Assembly: GCA_027886185.1 (NCBI GenBank) | Contig: WOAB01000583.1 | Location: 6,634,001-6,698,000 of the forward strand | Source: Rheum nobile | Taxonomy: Eukaryota > Streptophyta > Magnoliopsida > Caryophyllales > Polygonaceae | Direction of reading: 5' to 3' | DNA length: 64,000 nt | In this document: positions 24,501-35,745 of the stretch, in pieces | How positions within the stretch are numbered: position 1 is the first letter of the stretch | Layout of the letters: the number at the start of each line of letters is the position of its first letter | Translations under genes and position numbers: made by a program | Notes under the pieces: generated by a model | Told to the model about the DNA's origin: nothing | The model's input: only the letters and a program-made list of their open reading frames with translations | Database searches by the model: none

Positions 24501-26483
24501 AGTAAAGGTAATGGAGTCAGGAATCTGGCCACACTTCTGCATCCAATCAAACATCTCCGTGGCCTCCACACATTTCCCATGCATCGCATACCCACTTATA
24601 ATAGCGTTCCAAGATACCACATTTTTCTTGGGCATCGTATCAAAACAAAGCCGAGATTCTCTAATTTTACCACACTTGGCATACATATCAACCAAAGCAC
24701 TGCCAACATAAACATCTATTATCTCAGACCTAAGAGAGAAGCAGTGGACAGACTTTCCATGCATTAAGGCTGCAATGTTCCCACAGGCTGGTAACAAGCA
24801 AGGAATGGTGACAGAGTTTGGTTTCACACCAGCAAACTGCATATCACGAAAAAGATCTAATGCCTCAATATCTTTCCCATTCTGAGAACAGCAAGCGATC
24901 ATTGATGTCCAAGAAATGACGCTTAATTCCAGCCCTTGTTCTCTGATTCTCCTAATCATGGACAATGCATTATCAACAAGACCATTGCGTGACAACCCTG
25001 CTATTAGAGCACTGCATGAACCAGTTTCCACACATCCCACCTCATCAAAAACTTGTAACATCTCTGCAGTATATCCACACTTACCATACATATCGATTAG
25101 CGCGGTAATAACCCATTTATCAGAAATAAGACCCTCCTTGATCACATAATCATGAATCTGAATTCCGAAGCTTACACCCTCCAAGTCCCCAAGTGCAGCT
25201 AGAGCACTAGAAATACTGCTCTCATCAGGATGAAGGCCCTGCAAGTGCAGTTCTTGAAACATATTGACAGCCTCCCTATACAATCCACTTTGATTGAACC
25301 CAGCTATCATACCATTCCAAGACACTAAATTTGGCTCAAGACCCAAACTGCCCATCTCATAAAACAACTTTTTTGCCTCATTTGCACAACCTTTACGAGC
25401 ATACCCAGCAACCAATGCACTTAAAGTAACTATGTTGGGCTCACGTATTCGATCAAACATCTTACGAGCAAGGCACATTTCATCACATCTCAGATACATA
25501 TGCAACAAAGACGATTGAACAACCGCATCTGAGGCAAACCCAGACACTGATACAATTCCATGGACTTCTCTGCCAATCCTTAAGCAGCCAAGTGAGGCAC
25601 AGGCCTTGGCAACCGCAGGAAGCACATGACTGTCAGGTGAAACGCCTCTCGAAAGCATTTTAGCAAACACCCGTAGGACACCAGTGGGTAGATTGAATTT
25701 CGACAGGGCATAGATGAGAACAGAGAAAAGGGGCAAGTCAGGTTGTGGTAGCGAGTCAAGAATGCGAGTGGCATCAGTGAAAGACTCGCAATTGGCATAG
25801 AAAGACAGGACTTTTGTTGATACAGAAGTGTCATTGAGAAGGCCGGATTTCAGAATTTGGGCGTGAGCTTGGCATGCTTGGGACAAAGAGGATGTGGTCG
25901 AGTTCAGAATGGTGAAGATCGAACGATTGACAGTGGCACCCAAGAAGAAAACAGCTATGCTACTCATATGTAATATAACAAGGCTGCCACTAGCCTACTA
26001 ATACTGGTACTGTGTATCGTTTTACTGGGGGTGCCTCTGTCATCGCGAGCTTTCACAAATTGGTAATTTAGGAACAGAAATCATAGTTTTGGAGGTATTT
26101 CAATCACCCAAAAGAAAATGAATAGGTCAAGAGCAAGGCAACAGAATATTACGATTTTCAAAGTCGAATAAGGCATTAGTGCTCATGAAATTGAAGCTGA
26201 AATTGCATGACTACATCAACTTGTAAGCATACAGGAAGAGGGAAAGGGAAGCAAACGCTAATCGGATGCAAAATGAAGGCCATACAAAACGATAGAAGAG
26301 GATCAATGAATAAAATTGCTCAAAACGCTTTCAAATTTGATGAGCAATAATTACCTTCTCTGGTGAGAATCCGCCTACAACAAAGCAAGTGAAAACAGCA
26401 AATTCCAAGTGAGCGGCAAGGATTCGCAAGGCTCCACAGGCAAAATGAGAGAAATATGAGAAAGAGATGAGAGTACTTACCAT
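21597..26483 (-). CDS. SR45A: SR45a/Tra2-like serine-arginine splicing factor, 7 coding exons
   Basis: Coding exons (minus strand) are 26481-26483, 26355-26374, 23022-23156, 22845-22947, 22564-22713, 21904-21967 and 21597-21808. All are bounded by GT-AG and phases agree; the total is 687 nt, 228 residues plus stop. Domains: an N-terminal RS region (about 8-52, with SRSRSRSRSRGYGR), one RRM (about 62-136, RNP2 LFVTGL, RNP1 RGFAFVTM), then a linker with RTPTPGNYLG and a C-terminal RS/glycine-rich tail. RS-RRM-RS order is that of Tra2 and plant SR45a, nuclear proteins that recruit spliceosome parts to exons. Exon 1 supplies only the ATG, immediately followed by GTAAGT; exon 2 is 20 nt. The second intron (3.2 kb) contains the PPR gene. 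Exons 1-2 are inferred from splice sites and frame; cDNA would settle them. Confidence 0.88.
23697..25967 (-). CDS. DYW-class pentatricopeptide repeat protein, intronless
   Basis: The uninterrupted 756-residue frame starts at the ATG at 25965-25967. A short N-terminal leader (about 1-30) could be an organelle transit peptide. A PLS-type PPR array follows (about 35-600), with many units ending in ALVDMYAKCG-like and VVSWNAIISGYAMHGK-like segments, then E/E+ motifs (about 560-650). The C-terminal DYW domain has GHSEKLAVAFGIL, CGDCH and terminal CSCGDYW. The HxE and CxxCH zinc-site residues of the cytidine deaminase fold are present. Such proteins bind one organelle RNA site each and convert C to U. 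From memory it resembles Arabidopsis At1g20230. It is intact, intronless as usual for the family, and lies inside the SR45a-like intron on the same strand. Confidence 0.95.
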   Translation of the reverse strand: MSSIAVFFLGATVNRSIFTILNSTTSSLSQACQAHAQILKSGLLNDTSVSTKVLSFYANCESFTDATRILDSLPQPDLPLFSVLIYALSKFNLPTGVLRVFAKMLSRGVSPDSHVLPAVAKACASLGCLRIGREVHGIVSVSGFASDAVVQSSLLHMYLRCDEMCLARKMFDRIREPNIVTLSALVAGYARKGCANEAKKLFYEMGSLGLEPNLVSWNGMIAGFNQSGLYREAVNMFQELHLQGLHPDESSISSALAALGDLEGVSFGIQIHDYVIKEGLISDKWVITALIDMYGKCGYTAEMLQVFDEVGCVETGSCSALIAGLSRNGLVDNALSMIRRIREQGLELSVISWTSMIACCSQNGKDIEALDLFRDMQFAGVKPNSVTIPCLLPACGNIAALMHGKSVHCFSLRSEIIDVYVGSALVDMYAKCGKIRESRLCFDTMPKKNVVSWNAIISGYAMHGKCVEATEMFDWMQKCGQIPDSITFTCVLSACSQKGLTDEGWYYFNNMRKEHGVEAKGEHYACMVNLLSRAGRLDEAYSMIKDMPFEPDACVWGSLLGSCRVHNNVRLAEIAAAELFELEPGNPGNYVILANMYASKGMWKEEARVRNLMKEKGLKKNPGCSWIELKNKVHMLLAGDKSFPHMTQILEKLDVLNMEMKKLGLAPKTDFVLQDVEEQDKELILCGHSEKLAVAFGILNTPPGHPLRVIKNLRICGDCHTVIKFISNFEQREISIRDTNRFHHFKNGECSCGDYW

Positions 26484-26527
26484 GGTTTCTGGAACAGAAA
26501 AGAAAACCAGACCGATACTTTGGTCGA

Positions 26528-26542
26528 TTAGGGTTAGGGTTA
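26528..26542 (-). promoter_or_regulatory. Double telo-box upstream of the SR45a-like ATG
   Basis: The minus strand reads TAACCCTAACCCTAA 45-60 bp upstream of the start codon, probably in the 5' untranslated region. Telo-boxes (AAACCCTAA) are frequent near transcription starts of plant genes for RNA processing and translation. Confidence 0.55.
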
Positions 26543-26724
26543 ACGCAATCGCTTTCTCGAACTATATCGATTTGGGGGATTTGGTTGCAGACAGGCAAAA
26601 CAAGCAAAGAAAACCAGCCCAAGATATTTATATTCCTGAATTTGGTGTATTTCCGCTTTTCCATTTGGCGTTGTTTTCCCAATTTAAAATGTGGAGTACA
26701 CTTAAAGGATATTTATAAGCAATG

Positions 26725-27260
26725 GCTAAATACACGCGAAATATTGTCTATATTGATGTTATTTTATACGTTTATCTTGAACGTGTGATTTTACACGCTT
26801 AACGTAGACGCGCAGGGGTATTGTGGGTATTTTGAAAATACAGTTCACGATTCTTACACGCTTAACTTAAGTGTGTAGTTTTTTTTTTATTGCAAGTTTA
26901 AAATCACACGCTTAACTTAGGCATACAATACTGAAAAAAAATTCAAAATTGCATTTTTTTTCCATAATCATGTAGAGAATTTCAATATGAGTCCGTACAT
27001 ATAAAATTCGTCCAAAACGGACATCGTTTGCCCCTCCAAAAGCCTAAAAAACGAAGTCTTCCTACCCATTTTTTTTTTAATTTGGTGCCCGGCATATAGC
27101 GCATTGTAGTGAATTTTTTTGATATTTTCTGTATTTTTCTACTATAATTTTGTATAAAATTTTAATACGAATCCGTACATATAAAATACATCCAAAACGG
27201 ATATCGTTTTCCCCTCCAAAAAGCCAAAAAACGAGAATATAAACTTTAGCAATTATAGTA
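26725..27260 (+). repeat. Left terminal inverted repeat arm
   Basis: Reverse complement of 29660-30201 with scattered substitutions. Its first 160 bp contain repeated CGCTTAA and AACGTG palindrome parts. Confidence 0.85.
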
Positions 27261-29650
27261 TATAAGTAATAAGTTCGTAATACTTAACTATAATGCATAA
27301 TTATACTTTATAAGTAATAAGTTTGTAATACTTAACCATAATGCATACCTATAGTATATAAGTAATAAATTCATAATAATATTTAATCATAATGTGTAAC
27401 TATAGTATATAAGTAATAAGTTTGTAATACTTAACTATAATACATAACTATAGTATATAAGTAATAAGTACGTAATACTTAATTATAATGCATAACTATA
27501 CTTTATAACTAATATATTTTGTAATACTTAACTATAATACGTAACTATAGTATATAAGTAATAAGTTCATAATACTTATAGGATATAACCATAGTATATA
27601 ACTAAATGATATAACCATATTATATAACTATAAGACATAGCCATAAGATATAACCAAATTGGATATAACTAAAGGATATAACCAAATTGGATATAACTAA
27701 ATGATATAACCATAGTATATAACTATAGGATATAACCATAAGATATAACCAAATTGGATATAACTATAAGATATATCATAATATATAATTATAGGATATA
27801 ACGATATGATATAATCAAATTTGATATAACTATAAGATATAACCATAGTATATAACTATAGGATATAACCATAAGATATAACCAAATTGGATATAACTAT
27901 AAGATATAACTATAGGATATAACGATATGACGATATGATATAACCAAATTCGATATAACTATAAGATATATCCTATAGTATATAACTATAGGATATAACC
28001 AAATTTGATATAACTATAAGATATAACCATAATATATAACTATATGATATAACCATAGTATATAACTAAAGGATATAACCATAGTATATAACTATAGGAT
28101 ATAACCAAATTTGATATAACTATAAGATATAATCATAATATATAATTATATGATATAACAATATGATATAATCAAATTAGATATAACTATAAGATATAAC
28201 CATAGTATATAATTATAGGATATAACGATATGATATAACCAAAATGGATATAACTATAAGATATAACCATAGTATATAATTATAGGATATAACCATAAGA
28301 TATAATCAAATTGGATATAACTATAAGATATAACCATAATATATAACTATAGGATATAACCATAGTATATAACTAATATATTTTGTAATACTTAACTATA
28401 ATACGTAACTATAGTATATAAGTAATAAGTTTATAATACTTATAGGATATAACCATAGTATATAACTAAAGGATATAACCATATTATATAACTATAGGAC
28501 ATAACCATAAGATATAACCAAATTGGATAAAACTAAAGGATATAACCAAATTATATATAATTAAAAGATATAACTATAGTATATAACTATAGGATATAAC
28601 CATAAGATATAACCAAATTGGATATAACTATAAGATATATCATAATATATAATTATAGGATATAACGATATGATATAATCAAATTGGATATAACTATAAG
28701 ATATAACCATAGTATATAACTATAGGATATAACGATATGATATAACCAAATTGGATATAACTATAAGATATAACTATAGGATATAACCATAAGATATAAT
28801 CAAATTGGATATAACTATAAGATATAACCAAATTGGATATAACTATAAGATATAATCATAATATATAATTATATGATATAACGATATGATATAATCAAAT
28901 TGGATATAACTATAAGATATAACCATAGTATATAATTATAGGATATAACGATATGATATAACCAAATTTGATATAACTATAAGATATAACCATAGTATAT
29001 AATTATAAGATATAATGTTATGATATAATCAAATTGGATATAACTATAGTATATAATATAACTATATGATATAACCATAAGATATAACCAAATTGGATAT
29101 AACTATAAGATATAACCATAATATATAACTATAGGATATAACCATAATATATAACTCATATATTTTGTAATACTTAACTATAATACGTAACTATAGTATA
29201 TAAGAAATAAGTTCATAATACTTAACCATAATGTGTAACTATACTTTATAACTAATATATTTTGTAATACTTAACTATAGTATATAAGTAATAAGTTCAT
29301 AATACTTAACTATAGTATATAAGTAATAAGTTCATAATACTTAACCATAATGTATAACTATGGTATATAAGTAATAAGTACGTAATACTTAATTATAATG
29401 CATAATTATACTTTATAACTAATATATTTTGTAATACTTAATTATAATACGTAACTATAGTATATAAGTAATAAGTTCATAATACATAACTATAGTATAT
29501 AAGTAATAAGTTCGTAATACTTAAGTAATAAGTAATAAGTTCGTACTTATTACTTAATACTTAACTATAGTATATAAGTAATAAGTTCATAATACTTAAC
29601 TATAATACATAAGTTCATAATACACATTATAGTTAAGTATTACAAAATAT
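27240..29650 (+). repeat. AT-rich minisatellite core (ATATAAC units)
   Basis: The centre (about 27580-29160) consists of GATATAACCATAA, GGATATAACTATA and GATATAACCAAATTG units arranged in higher-order blocks of roughly 60-130 bp. Both edges (27240-27580 and 29160-29640) use a different unit of about 50 bp, containing AAGTAATAAGTTCGTAATAC and TATAGTATAT. There is no coding capacity. Confidence 0.88.
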
Positions 29651-29659
29651 TTTACTTAA

Positions 29660-30201
29660 ATACTATAGTTTCTAAAGTTTCTATTCTCGTGTTTTGGCTT
29701 TTTGGAGGGGAAAACGATATCCATTTTGGATGTATTTTATATGTACGAATTCGTATTAAAATTTTATACAAAATTATAGTAGAAAAATGCAGAAAATACC
29801 AAAAAAAATCACTACAATGCGCTATATGCCGGGCACCAAATTATAAAAAAAAATGGGTAGGAAGGCTTCGTTTTTTAGGCTTTTGGAGGGGCAAACGATG
29901 TCCGTTTTGGACGAATTTTATATGTACGGACTCATATTGAAATTCTCTACATGATTATGGAAAAAAATGCAATTTTGAAAAAAATAATTTAGTATTGTAC
30001 GCCTAAGTTAAGCGTGTGATTTTAAACATGCAAAAAAAACAAAAAACCTACACGCTTAAGTTAAGCATGTAAGAACCGTGAGCTGTATTTTCAAAATACC
30101 CACAATACCCCTGCACGCTTACCTTAAGCGTGTAAAACCACACGCTTAAGATAAACGTGTAAAATAACGTCGATATAGACAATATTTCGCGTGCATTTAG
30201 C
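29660..30201 (-). repeat. Right terminal inverted repeat arm
   Basis: Inverted partner of 26725-27260, ending ATTTAGC at 30201. Confidence 0.85.
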
Positions 30202-30381
30202 TTTTCCGTATTTATAAACATGACCTGTAACTTACAAAGTTTATGCAAAACTACCCATCTATATAAAGTAAAATTATATAAAATTGCTAAATTTTAGAGT
30301 TTAAATTTCAAAAAGCCACTTCCTATGCTCCTACACTATCACGTTTGACGAATCGTCTAAAATTTATTAAACTAGTGTAGA

Positions 30382-30400
30382 ACCCGTACCTTATACGGGT
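30382..30400 (-). other. Helitron 3' terminal hairpin
   Basis: ACCCGTA and TACGGGT pair perfectly around loop CCTTA. The CTAG terminus lies just beyond. A near-identical hairpin, split by a MITE, is at 55399-55404 and 55760-55765. Confidence 0.72.
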
Positions 30401-32523
30401 AAATGTAATTTGAGAAAATCAAAAAAATATTTATAATCGAATTAAATTAATCTTATATCGAAGTATTTTTTAGAAAAATATAATTCTTGCTGGATTATTG
30501 GAAATGCTATGCTATGATATATAGGAATTTATGTAGACTCATTTAGCGAATAGTTAATATATAAATATTATAATGATTATTAATCTAAAAATCTTGATAA
30601 AATTATTCCCAATTTACAAAATTATTTATACGTGGGATATATAATAGATGGTCTTTTAAACAATTTAAACAAATTTCAAACAAATAATTAATGTGTGGTT
30701 CATTGACAAAAACTATTAGATTAGTAATTATATCTTTTGAATAAGAAAGCCAAAAATATTCATAATATGTATAATTCATGTTTGGATTATAATAGAACAA
30801 ATTTTAAAGAAAAAATAAAATTGACAAAATCGTGAACATGATCCTCTTTATGTTGAATATTAAGTATTATAACAAAATCTTTATTTTTTATGTTTTTCTT
30901 AATTTGATATTTGAACAATTCATAATCAAATTTTCAAATCTTAACTACTATATTATACCTTCAAACCAAGTTTTTGGTTAAACATGGATAAAAGTCACGT
31001 GAAAATAAAGTGAGGTGAAGATTTTAAAATTAAAATAAAATAAAATATATATGTATAATTAATGGATAAGGACAATCGAAATTTAAAAATAAAAAATTTA
31101 TATTAAAATAAGATTTATGTTTTTCAAGAAGATATATATTGCTAAACAATGGGGATGTGAAATTGTTGTTATACCCTCAACGATACTTGTAAAAATCACA
31201 ATATAAAACAATGATTTCTTAATATTTACAAAAATAATATACATAAAATTAGTTATGAAACCAATATTTATCATAGCAAGCTACTTTATGATATATATAA
31301 TATTATGTTTTAGATATTTCATATGCATATGGAAAAGAAGTGACATCAACCTAATAAATATGATATTATCTCATATTGTAATGAATATTAAAAATAATTA
31401 TTGAAAAATAAGGTGGAACTCAATATTTGAATATATTTATTTCAATGATTATTAAAAAAAATATTTTTCAATTTAATTGCTCAAAAAAGATAAAATAAAA
31501 GGCAAGCTCAATTTAAACTTTCATGCATATATTCACAATGGATAATATATTTGACCCTTATATTAAGTTAAAATATTTATATAACAATTTTATTGTAGAA
31601 TATAAACGTGAAAATTAATATCCAAATAAAAGAAAATGTATATATTTGATCAAAGGTACAGTTCATACGAAAAAATTGAGTTATTTGATGAAGTTTTGAA
31701 TATTTTTATAGTATAAATTTAGTTAGTTTAAGGCGAAAAAAGTAAACTAAAAGTAGGACGCAAAATAACACATAAGCAAAGTTGATCCATAATTGTTTTG
31801 ATATCTCGAAAGGGGATATGAGATCAAACGAAGAGAAAACAATAATTTTGATATTTTAACTTTTAAAAAAATAATATACGAAATAATTCAACAAAATATA
31901 TAAGAGAATCATTACAAATCAGCCAAGTAAATATCATTTTTTAGCTTTTTGTAATTACGTAATTGACCCATCTAAAGTTTTAAAATTTTGATTTTAATTT
32001 ATATCCTTACTTCTAGAAAATGATAATTAAAAAGTTATTTGAATAATTAATTGATCAGTAGTGGGCTAGTGGCTGATTTATGTAGGTGTAAAGTTATCTC
32101 AAATTCAAATACTTGTACAATTTGTATACGTACTACATTTAATTTTCTCTTGATAATGTGTATAATCATATGAAATTGAAAGTTTGTTACAACAAAGATT
32201 TACCTGAATTTTTTAGTTAAACTTTTTGTTTGATTTAACAAAATTTTCTTAGTAATTTATAATTGATATTTTACGGTTTGTTAGTGAATATTTTCTTGGT
32301 GATTAACAAACTCAATTTTATTTTTTAAAACTGAAAATTATATTTAGCAAAATGATAAGCAATAAACCCAAAGAAACATTGTAAAATCGGAAAATGAAGA
32401 CCATGTATTTTTTTAGAAAATTATAATCAAATAAAAATTGTTAAATGAGAACGTACAATATACCAAATTCGTTAAAAATCTGATATGATATGATTGTTGT
32501 TAAGATGAGTTGTTAAAATTGAA

Positions 32524-33620
32524 AGGTTTAGAAGAAAATCTCAAGATTATATAAATTAATTTTGTTAAGATACATTAGTCTGAAATTTTACTAAATTGTT
32601 AATAAAATATGTATGTGTAATTATATGTATGATGTTGGCCCATAAATTTATATGTATCAAATTAGATACACAAAGTCTTAAAAATAATATTACTAATTAC
32701 ATAAATGAATATAAGATGTACATAAGTTTAGTAGGAAATCTATCATACACTAATTTGACATATATAAGCTTATTTTTTGCAATTTGTAGAAATCAAAATT
32801 TATAAAAAATGTATAAGCATTCAACAAAGTTGTAAATAGTTTTTTATACATTTGAAGCTAGGTGTGATTAGATATTGTGATTTAAATTGAAATATAATAT
32901 TACGAAAACAATGGATTAATAACAAAATGACACGTAGGATTTGTGAAATTTCATTTTTAAATAGGTTTAGAAGAAAATCTCAAGATTATATAAATTAATT
33001 TTGTTAAGATACATCAGTCTGAAATTTCACTAAATTGTTAATAAAATATGTATGTGTAATAATATAATATAGTGCGTTGAATTATAAAGGCACATGTATT
33101 TTGAGTTGAAAATTGTATATATTGTATGATTTTGGCCCATAAATTTATATATGTCAAATTATATATGCAAAGTCATAAAAATTGTATATATAAGATGTAT
33201 TTGACATATATAAATTTATGGGCCAAAATCTCTATATATATATATATTAAAGCAAAAAAAGTGGATTAATAACAAAATGACACGTAGGATTGTGGGGCCA
33301 AAAACATTATAGTGGCTCGAAATTCAATAATTTTAATATATATATATAGACGGACCATAAAATTTATTCGGGTCATTTTACTCTAAATGGGCCATACAAT
33401 CTAAATGTGTAATAATATAATATAGTGGGCTTGATTATAAAAGCACATGTACTATGAGTTGGAAATTTTATATATTGTATAATTTTGGCCCATAAATTTA
33501 TATAGGTCAAATTATATATGCAAACGCATGAAAATAATATTACTAATTACATAAATGAATATAAGATGTATTTTATATATAAGTTTAGTAAGAAATATAT
33601 CATATATTATTTTGACTTAT
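32524..33620. repeat. Diverged direct repeats within the Helitron region
   Basis: A block of about 95 bp at 32524-32618 recurs nearly unchanged at 32960-33058. TTTTGGCCCATAAATTTATAT-like blocks occur near 32633, 33130 and 33485. AAAATGACACGTAGGATT recurs near 32925, 33278 and 33814. These are serial copies of one Helitron end. Confidence 0.75.
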
Positions 33621-33900
33621 ATTATAAGCTTTTTGTATGTGTAATTTGTATAAATCAAATCTTATAAAAAATTTATATATAGTTTTTATATTTGAAATTA
33701 GTTGTGATTAGATATTGTAATTTAAAATTTTAAATATTTAAAGTTAGTTGTGATTAGATATTGTGATTTAAATTAAAATATAATATTAATGGAAAAAAGT
33801 GAATTAATAAGAAAATGACACGTAGGATTTGTGGGGCCAGAAACATTATAGTGGCTCTAAATTCCTTTACTTTAATATATATATATATATATATAGATTA

Positions 33901-34261
33901 CTAGTTCAGCGCATGTGCATGTATGTTTATAATTTTTTTTAATATAGTATTAATTTATTTTTTCATGTATTTCTAATAAGTCTATATATCATATCAAAAA
34001 ATATATTTAATTGTGTATCTACTTCATTTTAGAATTATTACTCACAATATTAGTGAAAAAAATAATAGATGAAAATATCATTTACACATATTATAACAAT
34101 ATTTTAATAAAATAAAAATGATATGTTGAAGTGCTTTATATAAAATCATTCATTAATTGTAATTTTGAAAATCAACATTGTTTGTAACTTTATAATCGAT
34201 TTTGACATATTTTTATTAAGTTTTAAACATTTTCGTTGTTTTGCATTTTTTTTTATATTTC
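33901..34261 (-). mobile_element. Possible second Helitron 3' end abutting the first
   Basis: CTAG at 33901-33904 follows three bases after the 5' end of the neighbouring Helitron, as at 55388. The next bases, CATGTGCATG, form a weaker hairpin. The rest is AT-rich with no gene. Confidence 0.35.
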
Positions 34262-34885
34262 TTCTCTTGAAAATGAGAAGTATATATTTCCTTGTATTAC
34301 TACATACTCAACAAATTTCCATACAATAAATAAATTCAACGGCCATATAATTGGTGATAAAACATTAGGCTAAAATGAGAAGTATATATTTTCTTGTATT
34401 ACTACGACCTTGAAAAAGAAAATAAATAAATTCAAAAGCCATACAATTGATGATGAAACATTGAGCTAAAATGAGAAGTATATATCTTATGTTTTTTGGT
34501 AAAAGAAGTATATTTCCTTGTGTTACTACGGACTTACAAATTTCCATAAAATAAATAAATTCAAAGGCCATATAATTGGTGATAAAATATTAGGCTAAAT
34601 AAGTTTTTTTATTAAAATTTGTTTCTTTTAGTACTTAAATATTTGCTTTTTAGTATAGTAAATCTTTCTAAAAGTTTAACAAATCAAGACGTTAAACTAA
34701 AATATTGATGTATGACGGTGTGCAAAATTCATATATAACCTCTATATCTTTTAGTGATTTGAATCTTTACACTTAAACAAAATTGAGATTTTAGGATAGT
34801 ATTTAAATTTATTATGTCTAAATAAACTAAAAAGTAGAGCTATTATGGAGGTTCATATCTTTGGACAAAGCGGAGGAATCTGATA
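34262..34885 (+). repeat. Dispersed repeat with ~105-bp internal tandem units; inverted copy at 61732-62325
   Basis: Three tandem units of about 105 bp (34270-34590) each carry AAAATGAGAAGTATATAT and TAAATAAATTCAAAGGCCAT. A unique part follows (34600-34885) ending near GTTCATATCTTTGGACAAAG. The entire block is found inverted at 61732-62325. No coding capacity; class unknown. Confidence 0.8.
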
Positions 34886-35529
34886 TATGGGAATACATGG
34901 AAGCTATATCTATTGCATTAGTGGCATCAAGTTTTGGAAAAAGATCACGTGAAGATAGGGTGTTAGGATAGGAATGAGGATGCTTCACATCCGTTCTTTC
35001 TTTTCCCTCTCCATCTAATCTCAGCCGTTCCTTCTCTTTTCCTTTTCCCTTTTCCTTCGAATTTTCACTGTGACCATCCGTTCTTTCTCTTCGCTCGCTC
35101 CAAAAAACCAGATTCCAGGTTGCTTGCTGGTTCGTTTTTACTTGTAATCCATCCTCCTTCGTGGTAATCCATCCTTCTTCGTGATAAAACTAATCCGTTC
35201 GCTCGTTTCATCGGCCGATCGTTTCCGTCTTGCCGTCGGTGTGCTTTATTTTCTTCTTGCTGTTTTCGTTTTAGTCTCGTCGTTCTTAGTCGACATGGTT
35301 ACTCCTTCTACTGATTCAGGTACAGATCTGTAATTTGTTTTTGGTTTGTTTGTTGTTTAGGTATTTAGGCATTTATGTATGTGTGTTTCAGCAGAATTTC
35401 TCTGTTTTTGGGGATTTAGGTATGTGCTTGGTTGAATTTGTCAGTTTTGAATTTTAGGTATTGCAATTAAGATCTGTGTATTGCAATTTTAGGTATGTGC
35501 TTGAATTTGTCGTTCTTAGTCGACATGGT

Positions 35530-35745
35530 CATGCACTTTCTTTGAGTCAACAGTCCACTTATAAGCTCATGCACTTTCTTTCCGTCAGTCATGCACCTTT
35601 ATTCACTCTTTCATGCACGTTTATGCACTTTCTTTGAGTCAGCAGCCCACTTATAAGCTCATGCACTTTCTTTCCGTCATTCATACACCTTTATTCACTC
35701 TTTCATGCACGTTTATGTATAGGGCCATGCACTTATTAGCTCATA
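35530..35745 (+). repeat. CATGCAC motif array in transposase intron 1
   Basis: CTCATGCACTTTC and CATGCACCTTTAT units recur, including a duplicated block of about 75 bp, between exons 1 and 2 of the transposase. Confidence 0.8.

Larger units (their letters stand above)
26725..30201. mobile_element. Non-autonomous element with ~0.54-kb terminal inverted repeats
   Basis: The left arm (26725-27260) and right arm (29660-30201) are near-identical inverted copies. Both open GCTAAATRCACGCGAAATAT and contain palindromes of the type ACACGCTTAACTTAAGCGTG, a CAAAACGGAYATCGTTT block and CCCCTCCAAAA. The 2.4-kb interior is an AT minisatellite without coding capacity. Long inverted arms suggest a non-autonomous MULE. 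No clear target duplication was seen, although ATTTATAARC motifs flank both sides. It lies about 180 bp upstream of the SR45a-like 5' region. Confidence 0.72.
30372..33897 (-). mobile_element. Helitron-type element(s), non-autonomous, minus orientation
   Basis: On the minus strand the 3' end is CTAG at 30375-30372, six bases after a perfect 7-bp hairpin (stem ACCCGTA 30382-30388, TACGGGT 30394-30400) and followed by T. The 5' end is TC at 33897-33896, preceded by A. That is Helitron A/T insertion with TC...CTRR termini. Internal repeats (three diverged copies near 32614, 33054 and 33405) and a second set of 5'-end-like sequence near 33230-33350 suggest nested or tandem copies, so the two ends may not belong to one insertion. 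No helicase is encoded here. Confidence 0.65.

Noticed and set aside
29520..29570. Small AAGTAATAAG/CTTATTACTT hairpin as an RNA gene
   Set aside because: It is a local inversion within the AT minisatellite with no other sign of function.
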